From Istiophorus platypterus (taxonomy: Eukaryota > Chordata > Actinopteri > Istiophoriformes > Istiophoridae): a DNA stretch of 64,000 nucleotides. The translations under genes were made by a program, and so were the position numbers. Shown piece after piece: positions 10,400-24,200 of this stretch (positions are counted from its first letter, which is position 1; each line of letters opens with the position of its first letter). Location: positions 15,328,027 through 15,392,026 of the forward strand of contig CM029126.1 in the NCBI GenBank assembly GCA_016859345.1, in the 5' to 3' direction. The notes below the pieces were generated by a model, which saw only the letters and a list, made by a program, of their open reading frames with translations, had not been told where the DNA came from and searched no databases.

Positions 10400-13300
10400 C
10401 TTATTTCCACACCAGTGTCATGATTTTGTAGATAAGTATTGGAAACGAAACCACTTGACCTCGAAATGCGATCATTCTTTTTCAGGAACAGTCTCTCTCT
10501 CTGAATGCATCTAACGGTATCAATGAAGCCCACACGCATACACCACAAGTAGCTTGCTACGCCTTTAAAAACATATCGATTTTTCTCTTTCGCAGGGAGC
10601 TTAATGTGATCGATTGGCAAGGCCCTTTCAAGATCAGCGACAGTATAAGCATCTCTTCCCCTAACACACATGCTGCCTCTTTCCCCTCAGGTAATGATTG
10701 TCCTTGGACTGGGGGGAATAGTTTGTCTGCATTAAAAAAGAGAGGTGTTTCTTGTGGTCTCCAGTCCCCTTCCCCCTCTCTGGTCCTCAGTAACATGCTT
10801 AACAATGGAACGTACATTTGACTCTTAAACAAAAGGTATGAGCAAATGCAGCGCACACTGCCTTTGACCTTTATCATCCAACCATCCCCCCTCCTTCCTC
10901 CTCCCCCCCTCCTCCTCCTCTCCACCTCTTGGTGGGTCGATACCTATTTGTATTTGCAATGCATTAGACCAGTGGTCTCTTTTTAGATTGAAAAAGTTGG
11001 CTTTGCTCAGTTTGGTCCCTCACATCAACAAGAAGCTTTTCATGAACATTTTCCATCGGTTTCTGTATCTATTTAAGGCATACTAAGATCAACTCTTCAA
11101 AACAGAAAGGAAGACCTATTCTAATGCTCAAGTAATTATGACAGATCAGCCCATCACCTGCTGCATGAGCTACAGTTGCCACAAGAAAGATTTGAGTGAT
11201 CATGAAAAATCTTTCTTTTCCTTAAAGTTATGTTTTGGAAGGAGCCTACTGACCTTAAAAAACAATATTTGAAAAGAAAGAGTCAGCTTTAAAGCCAACA
11301 TGGATAGGAATACCTTAAATTATCATTAACAAATTTTGGCAACTTGGTCTAAGTGGAGACAAGCTGTCATCACAACAATGAAATACATGTTTAAGTTGAT
11401 ATGGCAAACCTGTAAGCAAACAGTTTCTTATGAATACTTCCAGCAGAAAAAGAGCAACATTCATTTGGAGTCATGTCTCCGGTGCCATGATGAATGTAAG
11501 TCCAATATTCACTCTCTTTTAGCTCCGCTTTTGTTCTCTACCACCTTTTGAGGGAATAATCTGTCTCTATAGTGGCCAAATGCTCCACTATATTCAACCA
11601 GGTAGTTGCTAACTTTATTCGTCTGCTGTTTGGTGTTGAGCAGGTGGTGTACAGTGGGTTTTAGAGCTTAATCTCTAGAACAGCTACAAAAAAAAAAAAA
11701 AAAAAAAAATTAATCAGAGGAGTGACACTATAGAGTGTTCTACTGTTGAGGCAAACTGAAGAGTCAGATGATTTCTCATAAATACAGGTGACACCTTTCA
11801 CTTTCAAGTAGTGATTGGATCCCTGTATAATACAAAAAATATTGATTTCAATTACTCAAGTGAAAATTTGAACATCCACAATTCCATGACAATTGGGAAA
11901 AATCCTTGAGGTGAAATTGTTCTGTTTTTATCTTATGAAACTGGAGAGTTTATCCTCTACAGATATTAAACTGAAAGATTTATCTGAGAGGGGAAAATCA
12001 GTCTTTGGTTGAACTCCTCATTTAATACAAAAACACATGCGGCCTATGACAAGTTGTCCCAAGTAGGCATTGATTGGCAATGAGGGGTCTCAAACCAAAA
12101 AGGCTGGGAACCAATGGGCCATGGTGTGTGGCCCCAACCCTTGACAGATATTCTGTAAATTGATACAACTGGTATTTCTAATTAGCAAATTCCAAGTAAA
12201 CACCACATTAACCTACTTTTTTTAAATTTACTTTTTATATCCCCACGTATTTCTAGATATGAATAGGTCCAATTTATTTTGGAGGGAAAAACTCTCCCAG
12301 CCTTGCTTCAGCTTTGCAGACGGCCCATAACTGTTCAAGTTCAAGTGCTCTATGTGCATGTGATGTTGACATATTCCCTCCTCTCATGTTTTGTCTGCAG
12401 ATAAGACAACCTTAAATCCACACTTATATCTTGTTGATCTAAGCCTTAGACAGGATTAAATCAGCAAGAAAACCATTTCTCACTAGATTTAATTCTCTTG
12501 GTGACTTTTAAATTGCCTATATTTCAGCTCCTCTCCTTGGTTCACATAATTGCAGTGTAAACACAGCATACATTACAGCACTAACCATATTCTAAGTGCA
12601 TTAGGAATAAACAATAGAACACAGAAAGGGCTAAAGCATGGCACAAGTAATACATATATGAGTAATTGTATAATAAATATTAATTTGGCAATCTTTGAGT
12701 GCATGACCTTTAAAGTTATTTCCTGCTTGTACCAAACTTTGGCCCTCTATTAGCAAAGCTTGCAAATTGCATTTCAAAGATAAACTCCCTTGAATCCCCT
12801 AAATTTCCTCCCAGCTCATTTTGGATATTTTGAAATCTATTCATTCCTCACTCCGTAATGAGTGTAGAAAACTCTGGGATTTACATGTACTATCTTGTTT
12901 TCTCTTTGTTTAATTTACCATCAATTTCCTCGTAGGTTTCCTAAAATCTAAAATGTAAGGCACTATTTTTAGGGAAAATGGGAATTTCCCGAAGAGAAAA
13001 GCTTGTTTATAACCCAAGTAGTCTCATATATTATTTGAAACTTTATTGTCCATGTCTTGTTGAATTTTATGCTTATTTTTTGATTTAAAGGGTCACCAGG
13101 TTATGGTATGCTAACTAAATGAGATACATTAATTGAACACCTTCATTTTTTTCTTATCTTTTCATAAATCTTTTCTCCTGATAAAAAAATGGGCCCTTTT
13201 CCCATTGAAGTGATACCTATAACTTTATGAAGGCATAGCTGTGAATGCTTGAAGGCTTGTTGAGTTTATTCTTTTTCCTAAAAAATGCCCTCAAATTACA

Positions 13301-13430
13301 TAAGACTTTGATTTCGGGAGTTTGATGTAAGACATGTTTATGAACCTATCATCCTTTGTGCAAACTTTGGCACTGCATAAATATTCAGGGACAACTCATA
13401 TGATGTCGAAGATATGCAAGTCTCTGCTTT
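10400..13430. other. Intergenic, no gene recognised
   Basis: AT-rich, non-repetitive DNA apart from a poly(A) run at about 11687-11708. The open frames are short and low-complexity or unlike any family I recognise. A short pyrimidine-rich stretch lies at 10880-10925. Confidence 0.4.
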
Positions 13431-13435
13431 GAGAG

Positions 13436-13625
13436 ATGTCAGGTGGTTCAGTTTACCGCGTGCCCCCACTGGCCTACGATCGAATCCTGCTGGAGCACCA
13501 GACTCCCCCATGTCTCCCCCTCTGCTGTCTTAACAATTAAATCAGTCAAAGGGAGTTCAGTGCCCATTTTCTTTCTTTTTTTTCTTTTTATATAAAAAAA
13601 AAACCAAATAGATAAAAGCATAAGC
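13436..13625 (+). repeat. Degraded tRNA-derived SINE
   Basis: The sequence aggtggttcagtttaccgcg resembles a tRNA A box, and gatcgaatcctgc at 13478-13490 resembles a B box with one mismatch. These are followed by ggagcacc and the pyrimidine-rich cccatgtctccccctctgct tail seen in percomorph tRNA-SINEs, ending near ataaaagcataag. It is too diverged from a tRNA to be functional. The match to the SINE type is from memory. Confidence 0.5.
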
Positions 13626-14094
13626 GGATATAATAGCCCATTTTATGACCCACAACACAAACGAATAGCCTTATTATGAAACATTTCACCTGTATGTCAG
13701 CAGTTGCCATGGAGATTCTGTGCAGATATGCAAAGCTCTATTTAATGGTCTGACCTTAAACTTGCACTTTTTCCCAACTGCGCGCTTTCATGATGTTATA
13801 AACACATGGGCACACTTTATACAATAAATCCATATTTCAACAGCAGTCTGTTCTCTTGCCTTTTCTTCGAATGCATTAAGCATTCCTTTAATATCGAGTA
13901 GGCCCTTGAAAATAGTCAGAAAACTTGTGTTCGGATTAAAATATTATTTTTATATTTATATTTTTATATGTTGTAAATCTTATACATTTCTTGAACTGAT
14001 TGTCAAGTCTCCCATGGCTTTGAACCACCATATACAAACATTTCCCCTCCCCCATCTGCATATCTCTCTCTGCCCCTTTTTGCTCCTCTGTTTT

Positions 14095-14144
<50 letters not shown>

Positions 14145-14162
14145 CCTCTCTCTCTCTCTCTC
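14095..14162. repeat. (TC)n microsatellite
   Basis: Long CT dinucleotide run with GT and CC interruptions. It generates the Ser-Leu and Arg-Glu open frames seen on both strands. Confidence 0.97.
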
Positions 14163-14548
14163 CTGCAAGCTGTGTCTCTTTCCTGTGTGCTGGGGGGCCA
14201 ACGGAGGGGAAGTACACCGAGAAAAGAAAAGCGCTCTCTCAGTTCAAGTGCACAGGCTTAAAGACACAGTTGACTTCAACAAAGGGGAATATGACAAGGG
14301 GAAAACAGTCGTGGAAAGGCAGAATAATGACCCACTGACAAGGCGTTTGTGTGTACAGAGACAGTAAAGGGATCATTTCACTAAAAAAGGGGGGGAAATA
14401 AAAAAATTGTGAACAGGAAAATGGAGAAAATAATGTCTCCACCCCTTATCGTCTCTCCACGTATGCTCCTCCTATTCCCTCCCACCTTCCTTTCTTTCAG
14501 TCTCTGTCCCTCCCTCTCTCCTCTCCTTCATTCCTCCCCTGCATGTAT

Positions 14549-14549
<1 letters not shown>

Positions 14550-14590
<41 letters not shown>

Positions 14591-14630
14591 ACACACACAC
14601 ACACGCATTCACACACAGATACACACACAA
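14550..14630. repeat. (CA)n microsatellite
   Basis: CA repeat with GA interruptions. A short (CAG)n run follows at about 14782-14802. Confidence 0.95.
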
Positions 14631-15139
14631 TGACTGATGCCTTCTCCCTCCTTCTCTTGCATTCTCCTTTTTCTCTGCTCTCCCTGCACCACTGAGACTT
14701 TTGTGTTTGTCCTCGATATAGTGTACGGTGGAACCGGTTCTACGCAGCTCCACCACATGCTATCCCAGCCACAAACTGAGAAGCAGCAGCAGCAGCAGCA
14801 GCTCCTCATGCCTCTTACTTTACTGCTTATCTGCATGCCTTTTCCTCTGGTACTTTTCCTCATGGCGTTGATTTCCTTTGTCCATAAGGCATGTTTCCCT
14901 TCAATGTCCTGAGCGTGGAGGGGTGAGGAAAAGAGAAACCGTTTCTGAGGAAGGGGAGATGGGGCAACAGTTAATAAAATGTGACGAGGCTGGAGGGAAA
15001 TAGAGATGCAAGGCTGCAAGTCAAGAGGGAAAACAGTAACTTGAGAGTGAGGAAGAGGGGACAGAAAGAAGGAATCAAGTTGGAATCGGGAAAGAAACGC
15101 GGGAAAAGGTAAAAAAAAAAAAAAAAGAGGCACGCTTAT

Positions 15140-18100
15140 GCAACATGAGCTGGAATTCTCTATTTAATTTCCCTCTTTAACTGTTATTTCAAAGGAAAAA
15201 CAATCACGTATGCATATTATTTCTGTCTTTTATCATTTTTGCTGTCTATCTCATGTTGATTTCTGTTCTCAGCTCTGGTTTGGTTTCTGTTGGTTTGTGT
15301 ACCGAAAGTCATTTTCCTTCCTCCCACTCCCACTGGAACATTTTCTCTGTCTCCACGCTTCTCCCACGATCCAGCCTTACCTTTTATCTTCTGTATTTCT
15401 TTGACAGAAAATGTATGTTTGCTGAAAGAACTCTTGTCCAAAATCAAGCTCGGTATTAGTCAAAGGCTCAGGCTCATTTTGGGGCCCAGTTGTGAGAACG
15501 AAGGGGAAGGAAGAACGCGATCGGGGAACTCACTTTTGTGCTATTTTTCTGTGTCAATCACTGTCTTCGTAAATCTTTTTGTGCACAGTGTTACCGTATG
15601 CGTTTACTAAGTGAATGTTTTTGGCCTAGTTTTGGTTCGTAGTTAAACCTAATATGAAAGTGTTAAAAAAGTATTTGAATTATTTGGCCATCATCCTCCC
15701 TGCTCTGGAATTGACATGTCCCACCCTCGACTTCCCCTTACTGTTTGTTTGTGGTCTCAGCATATGTCCCTGTTACACTGTACATGACCAAGCCCCATCT
15801 GTATGTCTCTCAATGTTCACTGACACCTAACCTCCTTCTCCAAATACCTTTGATGCCTTTTGTCTGTGCAGCCCTCAGCTCATCCTCACTGTCCTGTCTG
15901 TTCTCAGCCTTGCCTCCATTGTTTAATATCGACAAGTTAGTGTCGTCCCCCGCATGTACGTTTGAGGACCTGTGATATATCCTCATTCTATCCATGCCCT
16001 TAACAAGCCTGTCCATCTCCATGGAGATCCGATGCCAGTTCTCAGTTCCTGTGCCTGGCTGGAGGCAAACAAACTCAGAAATACCCCAGTTGTCTCCATG
16101 CCAGGTTGCGCCATGTAGCAGAGAACAGAAATATGTTTTTTCTGATCAGTGGATCACAGGGCGATTGTGGGGATACTCGTAATCCTGATAGCGTTGACTG
16201 AAACAGTCTGAGTGCAGGTTAAAATCGAGACTTAGTACTGGAACTAAAGTCTCAGACAGCCGAGGTGTTGAATGGTGGCTGGTTTGCGTCCATTGACAGG
16301 CTGCAGCAGTTACTGGAGAAGCACAGTCAAACACAAATATTTGTTTATCGGCAGATGATTAATCAAGATGATTAAACCAAACACATAATAAAAATAAACA
16401 GGTTGTTAAATTTAATTCCAGATGTTTATGATACCCCCCCTGCTCAAATAGAGTGCATGCTCAGATGGTCACTGTGCTGCATTAATTTGAAAAAATCTGA
16501 TCTTGTGCATGGAGAGTTTGGAGTCTTGAGGTTGAAATATGTAATTGGGCACTGAAGTCACCCTGACAACTTAAATCTAAGCAAACACCATACACCCTTT
16601 ATTCATTTTGGCAATAATTCCACTCTTTTCTCAATAGGGAGTAATACACGAGGAGATACATTGCGAGATACACTAAGTGATCTAAAACAAAAGTGAATGC
16701 GATAATGGTTGGGGGAAAACTCAATATGAGATACTAACTTTCTGAATACAGTAATTTACATAACCATGTTTCAGACTTTGGTCAACTCTAAAGTGAAAAG
16801 TCTAATAAAAGTTTTTGTAGTGAGACTAAACCAGGTGGATAAGTTTTCACATGGCCTGGATCACTCATAACCAGACTGCACCCTCCTTTCAATCCTTTTG
16901 ATCAGCTGTGGAAAATTCTACTCATAAAATAAAAACAAATAGTGTATGTGAAGTATTTAAATAGCAGAATATTCTAATTCTATTTTTAGGACAGTTTTAT
17001 GCAAAAGTAATAAACAGTTGACATTGCATCAGTACTGTAGGTAATATGCAGATGGCACATGGACTACTCTATCAGTTAATCTGCCTGTTGTTTCTTGCAA
17101 AAATTCCTTAAAACGTCAGACTGTAATGAAAAATGCAATAATTGAAAAGACCAAGTTAATGTCCTCAGATTGCTTATTTTGTTCAACCAACCATCCAAAA
17201 CCCAAATATAGTCATCTCACTATTTTATGATACAAAGAACACCAGCAAATATTCACATTTAAGAAGCGAGGACTTGTGAATTTCTGGCACTTATGCACAG
17301 GAAATTACTTAAACGATTAACCAATTAGCAATTTAGTTGCTAATTAATTTTCCCTTAATTATCTAATTGATCTAAACGAATCCTTTCAGTACTATTCAAC
17401 TAACAAACGCACAACATATCACTGAAATAATCTGGGCAATTACACAGCATACTGACCTTGATGATGACTTCATCCTGCTCAACTGAAAGTGGTACTGCTA
17501 CAGTTATGTGTTCACCACACTATTCCAATACAGCTATTTGAGTGCTGTCAATCTGTATCCTTTGGTGTTAATGAATGCTTTTTGCCTCCATTTTAATATC
17601 AAACAACTTGATTTTAATTTCCATACTAATGTTAAAACATTAATTCAATGGCAACTTTTTCTGCTTCCTTGCATTACTGTATTTTTATTGCTGCTAATTT
17701 TACGTAGGATTATTTAGACATTTATACTTTTGCTCATGACAAATTCCCTGGAATGCTCTGTACATTTGAGATACAATGTGATTCACTGATGTATTAACTT
17801 TTATGCAAACATATCTCTGGTTTGGGAACATATAGTGAATCAAATGTTTCACAATACATTTTTACAAACAAATTGAAATTAAGTGCTTTAGTAAATAAAG
17901 CCCATTTATTTCTGCTGTGACATTAGGACAGCCTTGAATATCATAACACTTAAAGCATATTGGCCTCTGAGGCATTCAGTACATCTTTACAGCACTGCTT
18001 CTGTATAACAATACTGAACACTTTGGCAGAAATAATGGATTACACTTTCTTATTGTACTAACAACAAATGTATCTGTTATTTAAAACCTCTTCAGCTTCA

Positions 18101-18630
18101 TCACTCGCTGATCCCAGCACATCTAAACTTTAGAGAGCAGAGGAAGCCATTAATGTTTTGCACCTTATAAAACATCAACTTGGCCTTTGCTATCAATTAT
18201 GTACTTCTGGTGTGAAAGAAAAGGGAATAGAGCCACACACAACAGGCGGCGGAGTCCGGCGTCTAGAGAAAGCACTGCACCATGTGACTGCTGTGGATGT
18301 ACGAACACTCTCACGGTCTGAGTGAGAGCTATTCCCCCTGGACTCAGTGTTCCAGTTGCATCAGTGTTTGTATGCCCTCTCTAGGACATGGGGCTGAAAT
18401 GGGGCTGGAGCTCCATCTGGATACCCATAGGACTTTCCTACTTTATAAGCATAGCACTGATAATGTACCTCTGTGTTGTACAGCACACCAAATTTCTGGC
18501 AGACATGAAGCCCTTATGTCTTGTTACTGTTGCAGGAGGTGCATGTGTTGATATTATTTTCAGTTGTTGGGCAATGCTGGTGAAATAGGTGATTACTGTA
18601 GATGTCTTGCTCTGTTGAGGTACAGAATTC
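15140..18630. other. Intergenic, no gene recognised
   Basis: AT-rich sequence without recognisable exons, RNA genes or long repeats. A small perfect inverted repeat (aattagcaa / ttgctaatt, 5-nt loop) lies near 17323-17345. A 66-codon plus-strand frame at 18388-18588 with hydrophobic stretches resembles no family I know and is not called as a gene. Confidence 0.4.
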
Positions 18631-18639
18631 TTTCAGTTT

Positions 18640-19045
18640 TGGAATGCAGTACTTTTTACTCCACTGCCTTTATCCGACAGTCACATTTACTAATTACTTG
18701 TCAAACATATGATTGTCTTGTAAAATATGAAGCCTTGCCATAGATCATACCACTATTTGGTACCTAAAATACTTAAAATTAGCATCGTTTGTGACCAACT
18801 ACATTAACAAATTCTTTATATGTTAATGCATAACTAATAATTTATTTGATTTAATATTATTAACTTTATGATAATATAAGACTCAGAAAAGATAACCCAA
18901 CTTATTTTATTTTTGGTACTATTTTGGTACTTGATATTTCATTTTTGATACTTCCATACCAGTAAAAGTTAGAATGCAGGACTTGTAATAGAATCTGCTT
19001 ACAAGTTACTCTACTTGAATAACCTTTACTTAAATAGAAGACCTG
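18640..19045. repeat. Teleost interspersed repeat, second copy
   Basis: The start gcagtactttttactccactgc, the internal cttgatatttcatttttgatacttcc and the end gttactctacttgaataacc match the same word set as the element at 8350-8975, in the opposite order. It appears old and partly degraded and has no coding content. Confidence 0.5.
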
Positions 19046-19049
19046 AATA

Positions 19050-20690
19050 TCTCTTATATACTTTTTTAAAATTGTACATATTAGAACTTGAACACATCTT
19101 TGTATGGTATACCATTATAGTATGTAATATATACAGTATATAATATATATAGTACTTGGATAACAGATTAAAGAAGAGATTATTTAAAGTACATCTAATA
19201 TAAATGTATCTCAGATATATTGATATCAGTAAATATATAAACCAGTTTGTAACCAAAAATTGCAACACAGAAATACCAAAGATATGTCTGAGGTAGTTTA
19301 GAAAAAGTGTCACTTTTACATAGTGTTCACCAGAGAACTAACTGACAAGTTTATTTTCAACTGTTAAATGTCTTGATCAGTATGGTACATATCTTCATAA
19401 TAGTTTGAATCACAAATGTAAGTTAATCTTATCAAATTTGTTACTTTATGATTCATTTTATGTAAAAAGATCATCACCTGATATTTTATTATCAGATTTT
19501 TTTTCAGATTTTCAACTTTCTTGACCTCAAAAATTTTGTATCAGGGCATATGATGTGTGTCTGAGACCCATACAACATAGACTGTAATGTCCCTGTTTCT
19601 AATCTGGTCAACAATCTTTGATGCGTGACATTCTCCTCTCTCTCCTCCTACATTAACTGTTTACCTTGTGACAAAATACTATTAATTAAATGCAAGAATT
19701 GAAACTATTATTAAAAAAATGATTTTTTTTTTTACTGAACTTTGAATAGATATTATAGGTACCCTTACACAGATTTTTGATCAGAAGTAAATATCAATGT
19801 TATTTCTCTCTGATTGCATACTTTGGAACTATTCATTCAGTGTACAGCTACAGTTGGTAGGGTTTTTATCAGATATTTTATCAGAGATTAATCAAATAGC
19901 TGCATCTGATCGGCCTAAATCCCAAAGTGAGGCTGCAAAACATATACCCTCCTACCCAGAACCCATAAACTTGCTGTCATAAATTTTTCATTCATGTAGG
20001 TGTGAGCCTCTTCTCCAAATGATGAACAAGATTTAGAAGTAAACCCCAACCATTTTTTTTCCTAAACAACAGCAGAGAAAACTGCATTTACATTGTTTTG
20101 GACATTTCACCATTTTTTTACTCTCTGGTATCCTAAAGCATATTAAAGACACACACAGGCCAGGTGTGTTCTGATGAAGTTTGCCAACATGATGTTACAG
20201 GATTTTTGGACACTGGAGTACAAATTACTAAATTTTGTCATTTGTTTATGCCCAGAGTGACTGAACCATGCTGGGTACATTCCCCTCTCCAGCTACTGTG
20301 TTAGAATCCATTCCAGTAACTGAGTTAATATCATTGAATCGGTTCCTCATGGAGGGGCCAGGTGGCTGCCGTGTGCATTCAGATGGAGGCAGAGGTGGTG
20401 AAGTGGGGGTTAATATTTGCAGGCTGTAGGAATGTGTTTGGAGTCAGCAGTGAGAATTCCTCAGTTCTGCATTAGTAGGTCACAGTGTTGCCTCTTACCT
20501 CGCCAAACTATCTCAGTCCCCTCTTTGCCCCTCTTCCCCCATGTCTGTCTCCTCCGTCTCCCTCTACTACTCCATCTCATGTTTGATCTCCGTCGTTATC
20601 ACCACGTTCCTATGCCTGTCTCATTCTTGATGCATGTCTTTTTCTTCTGTGTTCTGTCTCGAAGTTTTGATCCTTACCCTCTCCTCTCCT
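19050..20690. other. Intergenic, no gene recognised
   Basis: AT-rich sequence with short TATA-type runs near 19120-19160. Nothing here supports an exon, RNA gene or mobile element. Confidence 0.35.
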
Positions 20691-20697
20691 CTCTCAA

Positions 20698-20730
20698 GCT
20701 CTTTAGATGTCTGTGAGACATCTAAAGAGC
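20698..20730. repeat. Perfect 15-bp inverted repeat with a 3-nt loop
   Basis: The arm gctctttagatgtct (20698-20712) is exactly complementary to agacatctaaagagc (20716-20730), with loop gtg. No gene boundary or known element is recognised at it. Confidence 0.9.
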
Positions 20731-21149
20731 CTCAGGAGTTGGGGGTTGGGTAAAAAGCGAGCGATAAGGAAAATGCATGCGAGTGTGATAATTCTAGCAC
20801 AGTGCTCTCTCCTGCTGGCCTCTTGTCCTCTTCAGTATGTTTTCATGTATGATTTATAGAGCAGGTTCCTGAGGAATGGGCTTTGTTGATGTCATTTGTA
20901 TTTTCTCATGAACTAGTTCATCTGTGGAGTAGAAAATGGTCACCACCTGCCTACAATATCAGCCTGTTCAGGATCATATCAGATATTGGGATTGTCACTA
21001 AACTTTTTTGCTTTGGTAATAAGAATCACAGAGACCGTTACCCGATCTTCTTGAAGTCTTTCTTATCAAGATTTCTATTTCAAAATTTTTCTCATTTTTA
21101 GTTTAGGAAAAAAGGAACACCCACATTTTGTCTGAAACAGATGGTCACA

Positions 21150-21245
21150 AGCAATAGTTCCACATTTTGGGAAATACACTAATTCACTTTCTTTCTGAGT
21201 TTGAGGAGAGGATCGATACCACGTTCATATAGTATCTCAAAAGCT
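21150..21245. repeat. Fragment of a MITE with the 'atagttc...cattttgggaaatac' terminus
   Basis: The stretch from aatagttccacattttggga through aggagaggatcgataccacg matches one terminal inverted repeat of the element in spaca6 intron 6 (39587-40420). Only one end is recognisable here. Confidence 0.55.
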
Positions 21246-21249
21246 CACT

Positions 21250-24200
21250 ATTTAACATGTTATATTACTTTTATTCCCCAAAAAATCAAACTATTGCCTC
21301 GACCACTTAGTTGGTTTGAAGTGTCACTAGGTCTCCTCTGACAACATATTGATAGCACTCACAATGATCTCCATTTTGCTTCACGGTGATACACATGCTG
21401 TGCAGTGGCATCGGAGGTGTCATCTTCCTGCGTCACACACAGCAACGCCGAGGACTATGCCAGCTCTCTGGTGCCAGACAGAGAGCTGGGAGATGTGGGT
21501 ACGGTGTGAAGAATGAGGTGGAAAAGAAAATGAAGACGGAAAGAAACAGGCCGTCTGAATGGTAGAGACAAGTGGGTGAAAACAGCTAGAGAGAAAGTGT
21601 CTGCAGGAGGAAGAAAGGGTTTGATGCTAGAGCAATGGGAGGATAAGAAGAAAGGAAGGTGAAGGGTAGGAGGAGGTGGAACCATCTGTGTTGATTGTCT
21701 GTCTGCTCACTGAATCATTAGACAATGAGCCTCAACTGCTCCTATGCAACAACACACAAAAAAATAGTCAGTCTGATGTTGAGTATCAACTGGTTGAAGT
21801 TCAGTAATGGTCCCTATAGTTAGCATTACACATCATTGTGTGGAACATCATAGCAAACAACAGTTTACAAGTCAAAGATGCAGATGTCGGTTGTGGAAGT
21901 AAAACTTGCTATGGCTGGCCGTTCTTTGGTCAGTATGGGTTGTCAGGGTCACATCTGCAGGATGAAAGGAGAGGCTGCGGTTGGTTGCTTCCACAGAGGC
22001 ATGGAAAGGTCAGGAAGTGGCCCCAGCACAAACACCAGACTCATTGTTCAAGTTCAAGGTAACACTGAATGAGGTTTTCATTCAGTTAGCTTGGCCCTCC
22101 GCCCTCTGACAAGTCCTCTGATAAGTCATCTGATAAGTTGCTGTTTTTAAAAGGGTCGTAATTAGAGGAAAGCACTGCCTTCGGCAGTGTCTGAAATTGG
22201 TTTCTTGCTGTTAAAACTATAAACTAATTATGCCAGTGTTATTTATTTAATTAGGGTTTTGGGTGCACATTGGACAGTGTATTCCTGGCTGTTTGTCTGA
22301 AAAGAATTAGCTGCAAAGTATCTTTTAAAACATTCTGTATGCTCTCACACGTGGCAGTGGGCTCAGGTGTGTCCACTCTCTGCCCTTTTAGATAATGAAC
22401 AAGGTCACAGCCAGAAGGTCAGATGTCAGGGCAGAGTTTCTCCCCTTTCTCCTCTAGCAGTCTCCCTCCCTCCCTCCCTCCTCTGTTGTGTCTGTTCAGT
22501 CGTCAGCTCCTCATTAACTCCTCACAGGGGATTTCCTGTTCGCCTCCTTCGCGTCCCTATTCCTGTTCAACGGCATATTAGCTCTTTTTTTACAAAACAT
22601 GAATAATTAAATGCTTCATGGTTATGGTGCTGAATATGCAACCCAACACTGCCTGAAAGTTGTAACTACAAGCTAGGGATGAAAAAGGCAACCAGAGCAC
22701 AACTAAACCTGCTATGGTGCCAAACCTTTGGGAAGTCTGAGTCTGTAATTGATGACTTTGTGTTCTCATTGAGTACAGTGCAACATATACACACAAGCAC
22801 AGGCACATAATTCAGAGTCTGACTCACCCCCTTTAACAGAAAGTCAATAACAATACAGGAATGATTAATCAGTCCCTCCCTTGCCCCTCCCTCTCTACTC
22901 ACCATGTTCCATTCTCTCTTTTCAACCCAACTCACCCTCTCTCAGCTTAGTATTGATCTGAATGCATTTGCTTCCCATTTATCCGTTAGCCCCCCTCCCC
23001 CACCACGTATGCACTGCCACCTCATCAAGCGATCACAAAGAACCTTTTACACAGGAATGTCTCCCGTGCACACTAACAACCCACTCACAAGTGCGTGCAC
23101 ATGTAGCAACTGCAAACACACATCACTGCAGCATGCACGCCATCTGATGCTCCGATAGGCACTAGACTTAAACAGCATTGCACTGAGGGATTTGGCTTGA
23201 TTATTCCAGAGTGCAAATTGGAAAGGTCCTTTTCACAGGGCAGGTGCATTACATGTGTGTGTGTCTTGTCTGTAAGTTGCACACACTTTAGCCCAAACAC
23301 AGGGCAGCATTCTTAGAGGTTTAACTGACAGCTCATTTGACCCCCCTACTTTCAACCGTACTATTCTGGTTGGTGGCACACAGGTTGCCATGACACCAGA
23401 CTGTTTTGTCTGCCCTTTGACCTCTTTAAGGGGTGCTGTGGTCAATCAGGCATTACGTGTGAGGGGCAAATAGAAGAGAGGAGAGGGAGGGGGGATGCAT
23501 TTCCTCTGTAAAAATGAGGTCCAAAAGGTTCCTCTATACATCCGCTTTGTACAGAGCAGAAGGTGGGGAGCCTCCGAGAGGCTCGGAGTGAAACAAAGAC
23601 ACATGTGCACATACAGACATGGCAGCGCTCTGCAAGGGTAAATGAACTAGGCTGGAGCTCCCAGGGGGTGGGGAGTTATTATGCTCATTGTGCAGTCGGC
23701 CAGCTAAAGCTGTTTGGCTGCTTCTTTTGAAGTTATATTTATCAAACCAGAGCAGGAGGCTTAGCTCTCGAAGCTGGTGCATTTATTTTGTCCACACTGC
23801 AGAACGCATGTCTGCAATGACATGGCTTTCAGATATTAAGATTTGAAGACCCTCAGATATTTTTTTTTAAACAAAATTAGACATAAAGTAATCATAAAAC
23901 ACAATTTTGGTCCTTCCCTGAAACCTTCAAGCAGTGAAACACTGAAAAAGATGATACAGGTATCCTCAGTACTTTCCTCAGAAATTATTTACAATCAGCT
24001 TGATTCTGACCATGTTGGGATAATTTTGTAAAGATCTAAACATTTCTTACTGGCAGAGCTTGAGAAGCAAAGCAAAACATTTGAATGTTGAGTGCAGCTT
24101 TTTAAATGAGGCTAATTACAGAGTAATTTACTCCGCAGTGTGAAAAATCCTCCTGTTCTGAATGTCATAATTATTACAAATGTTAGACAGTTATTCATCT

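Noticed and set aside
10007..10671. Cys-Val and His-Thr rich open frames up to 162 codons
   Set aside because: They are created by the (CA)n microsatellite; the non-repeat parts lack splice context and family motifs.
13478..13490. tRNA-like B box, considered as a functional tRNA
   Set aside because: There is no matching acceptor stem or anticodon arm. The downstream pyrimidine tail points to a degraded SINE.
15446..15460. caagctcgg, considered as a mir-99 passenger-strand remnant
   Set aside because: Only eight bases agree and no mir-99 guide sequence or hairpin lies nearby.
18388..18588. 66-codon plus-strand frame with hydrophobic segments
   Set aside because: It could pass for a micropeptide, but no family is recognised, and it has no splice or promoter evidence. 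Such frames are expected by chance in 64 kb.
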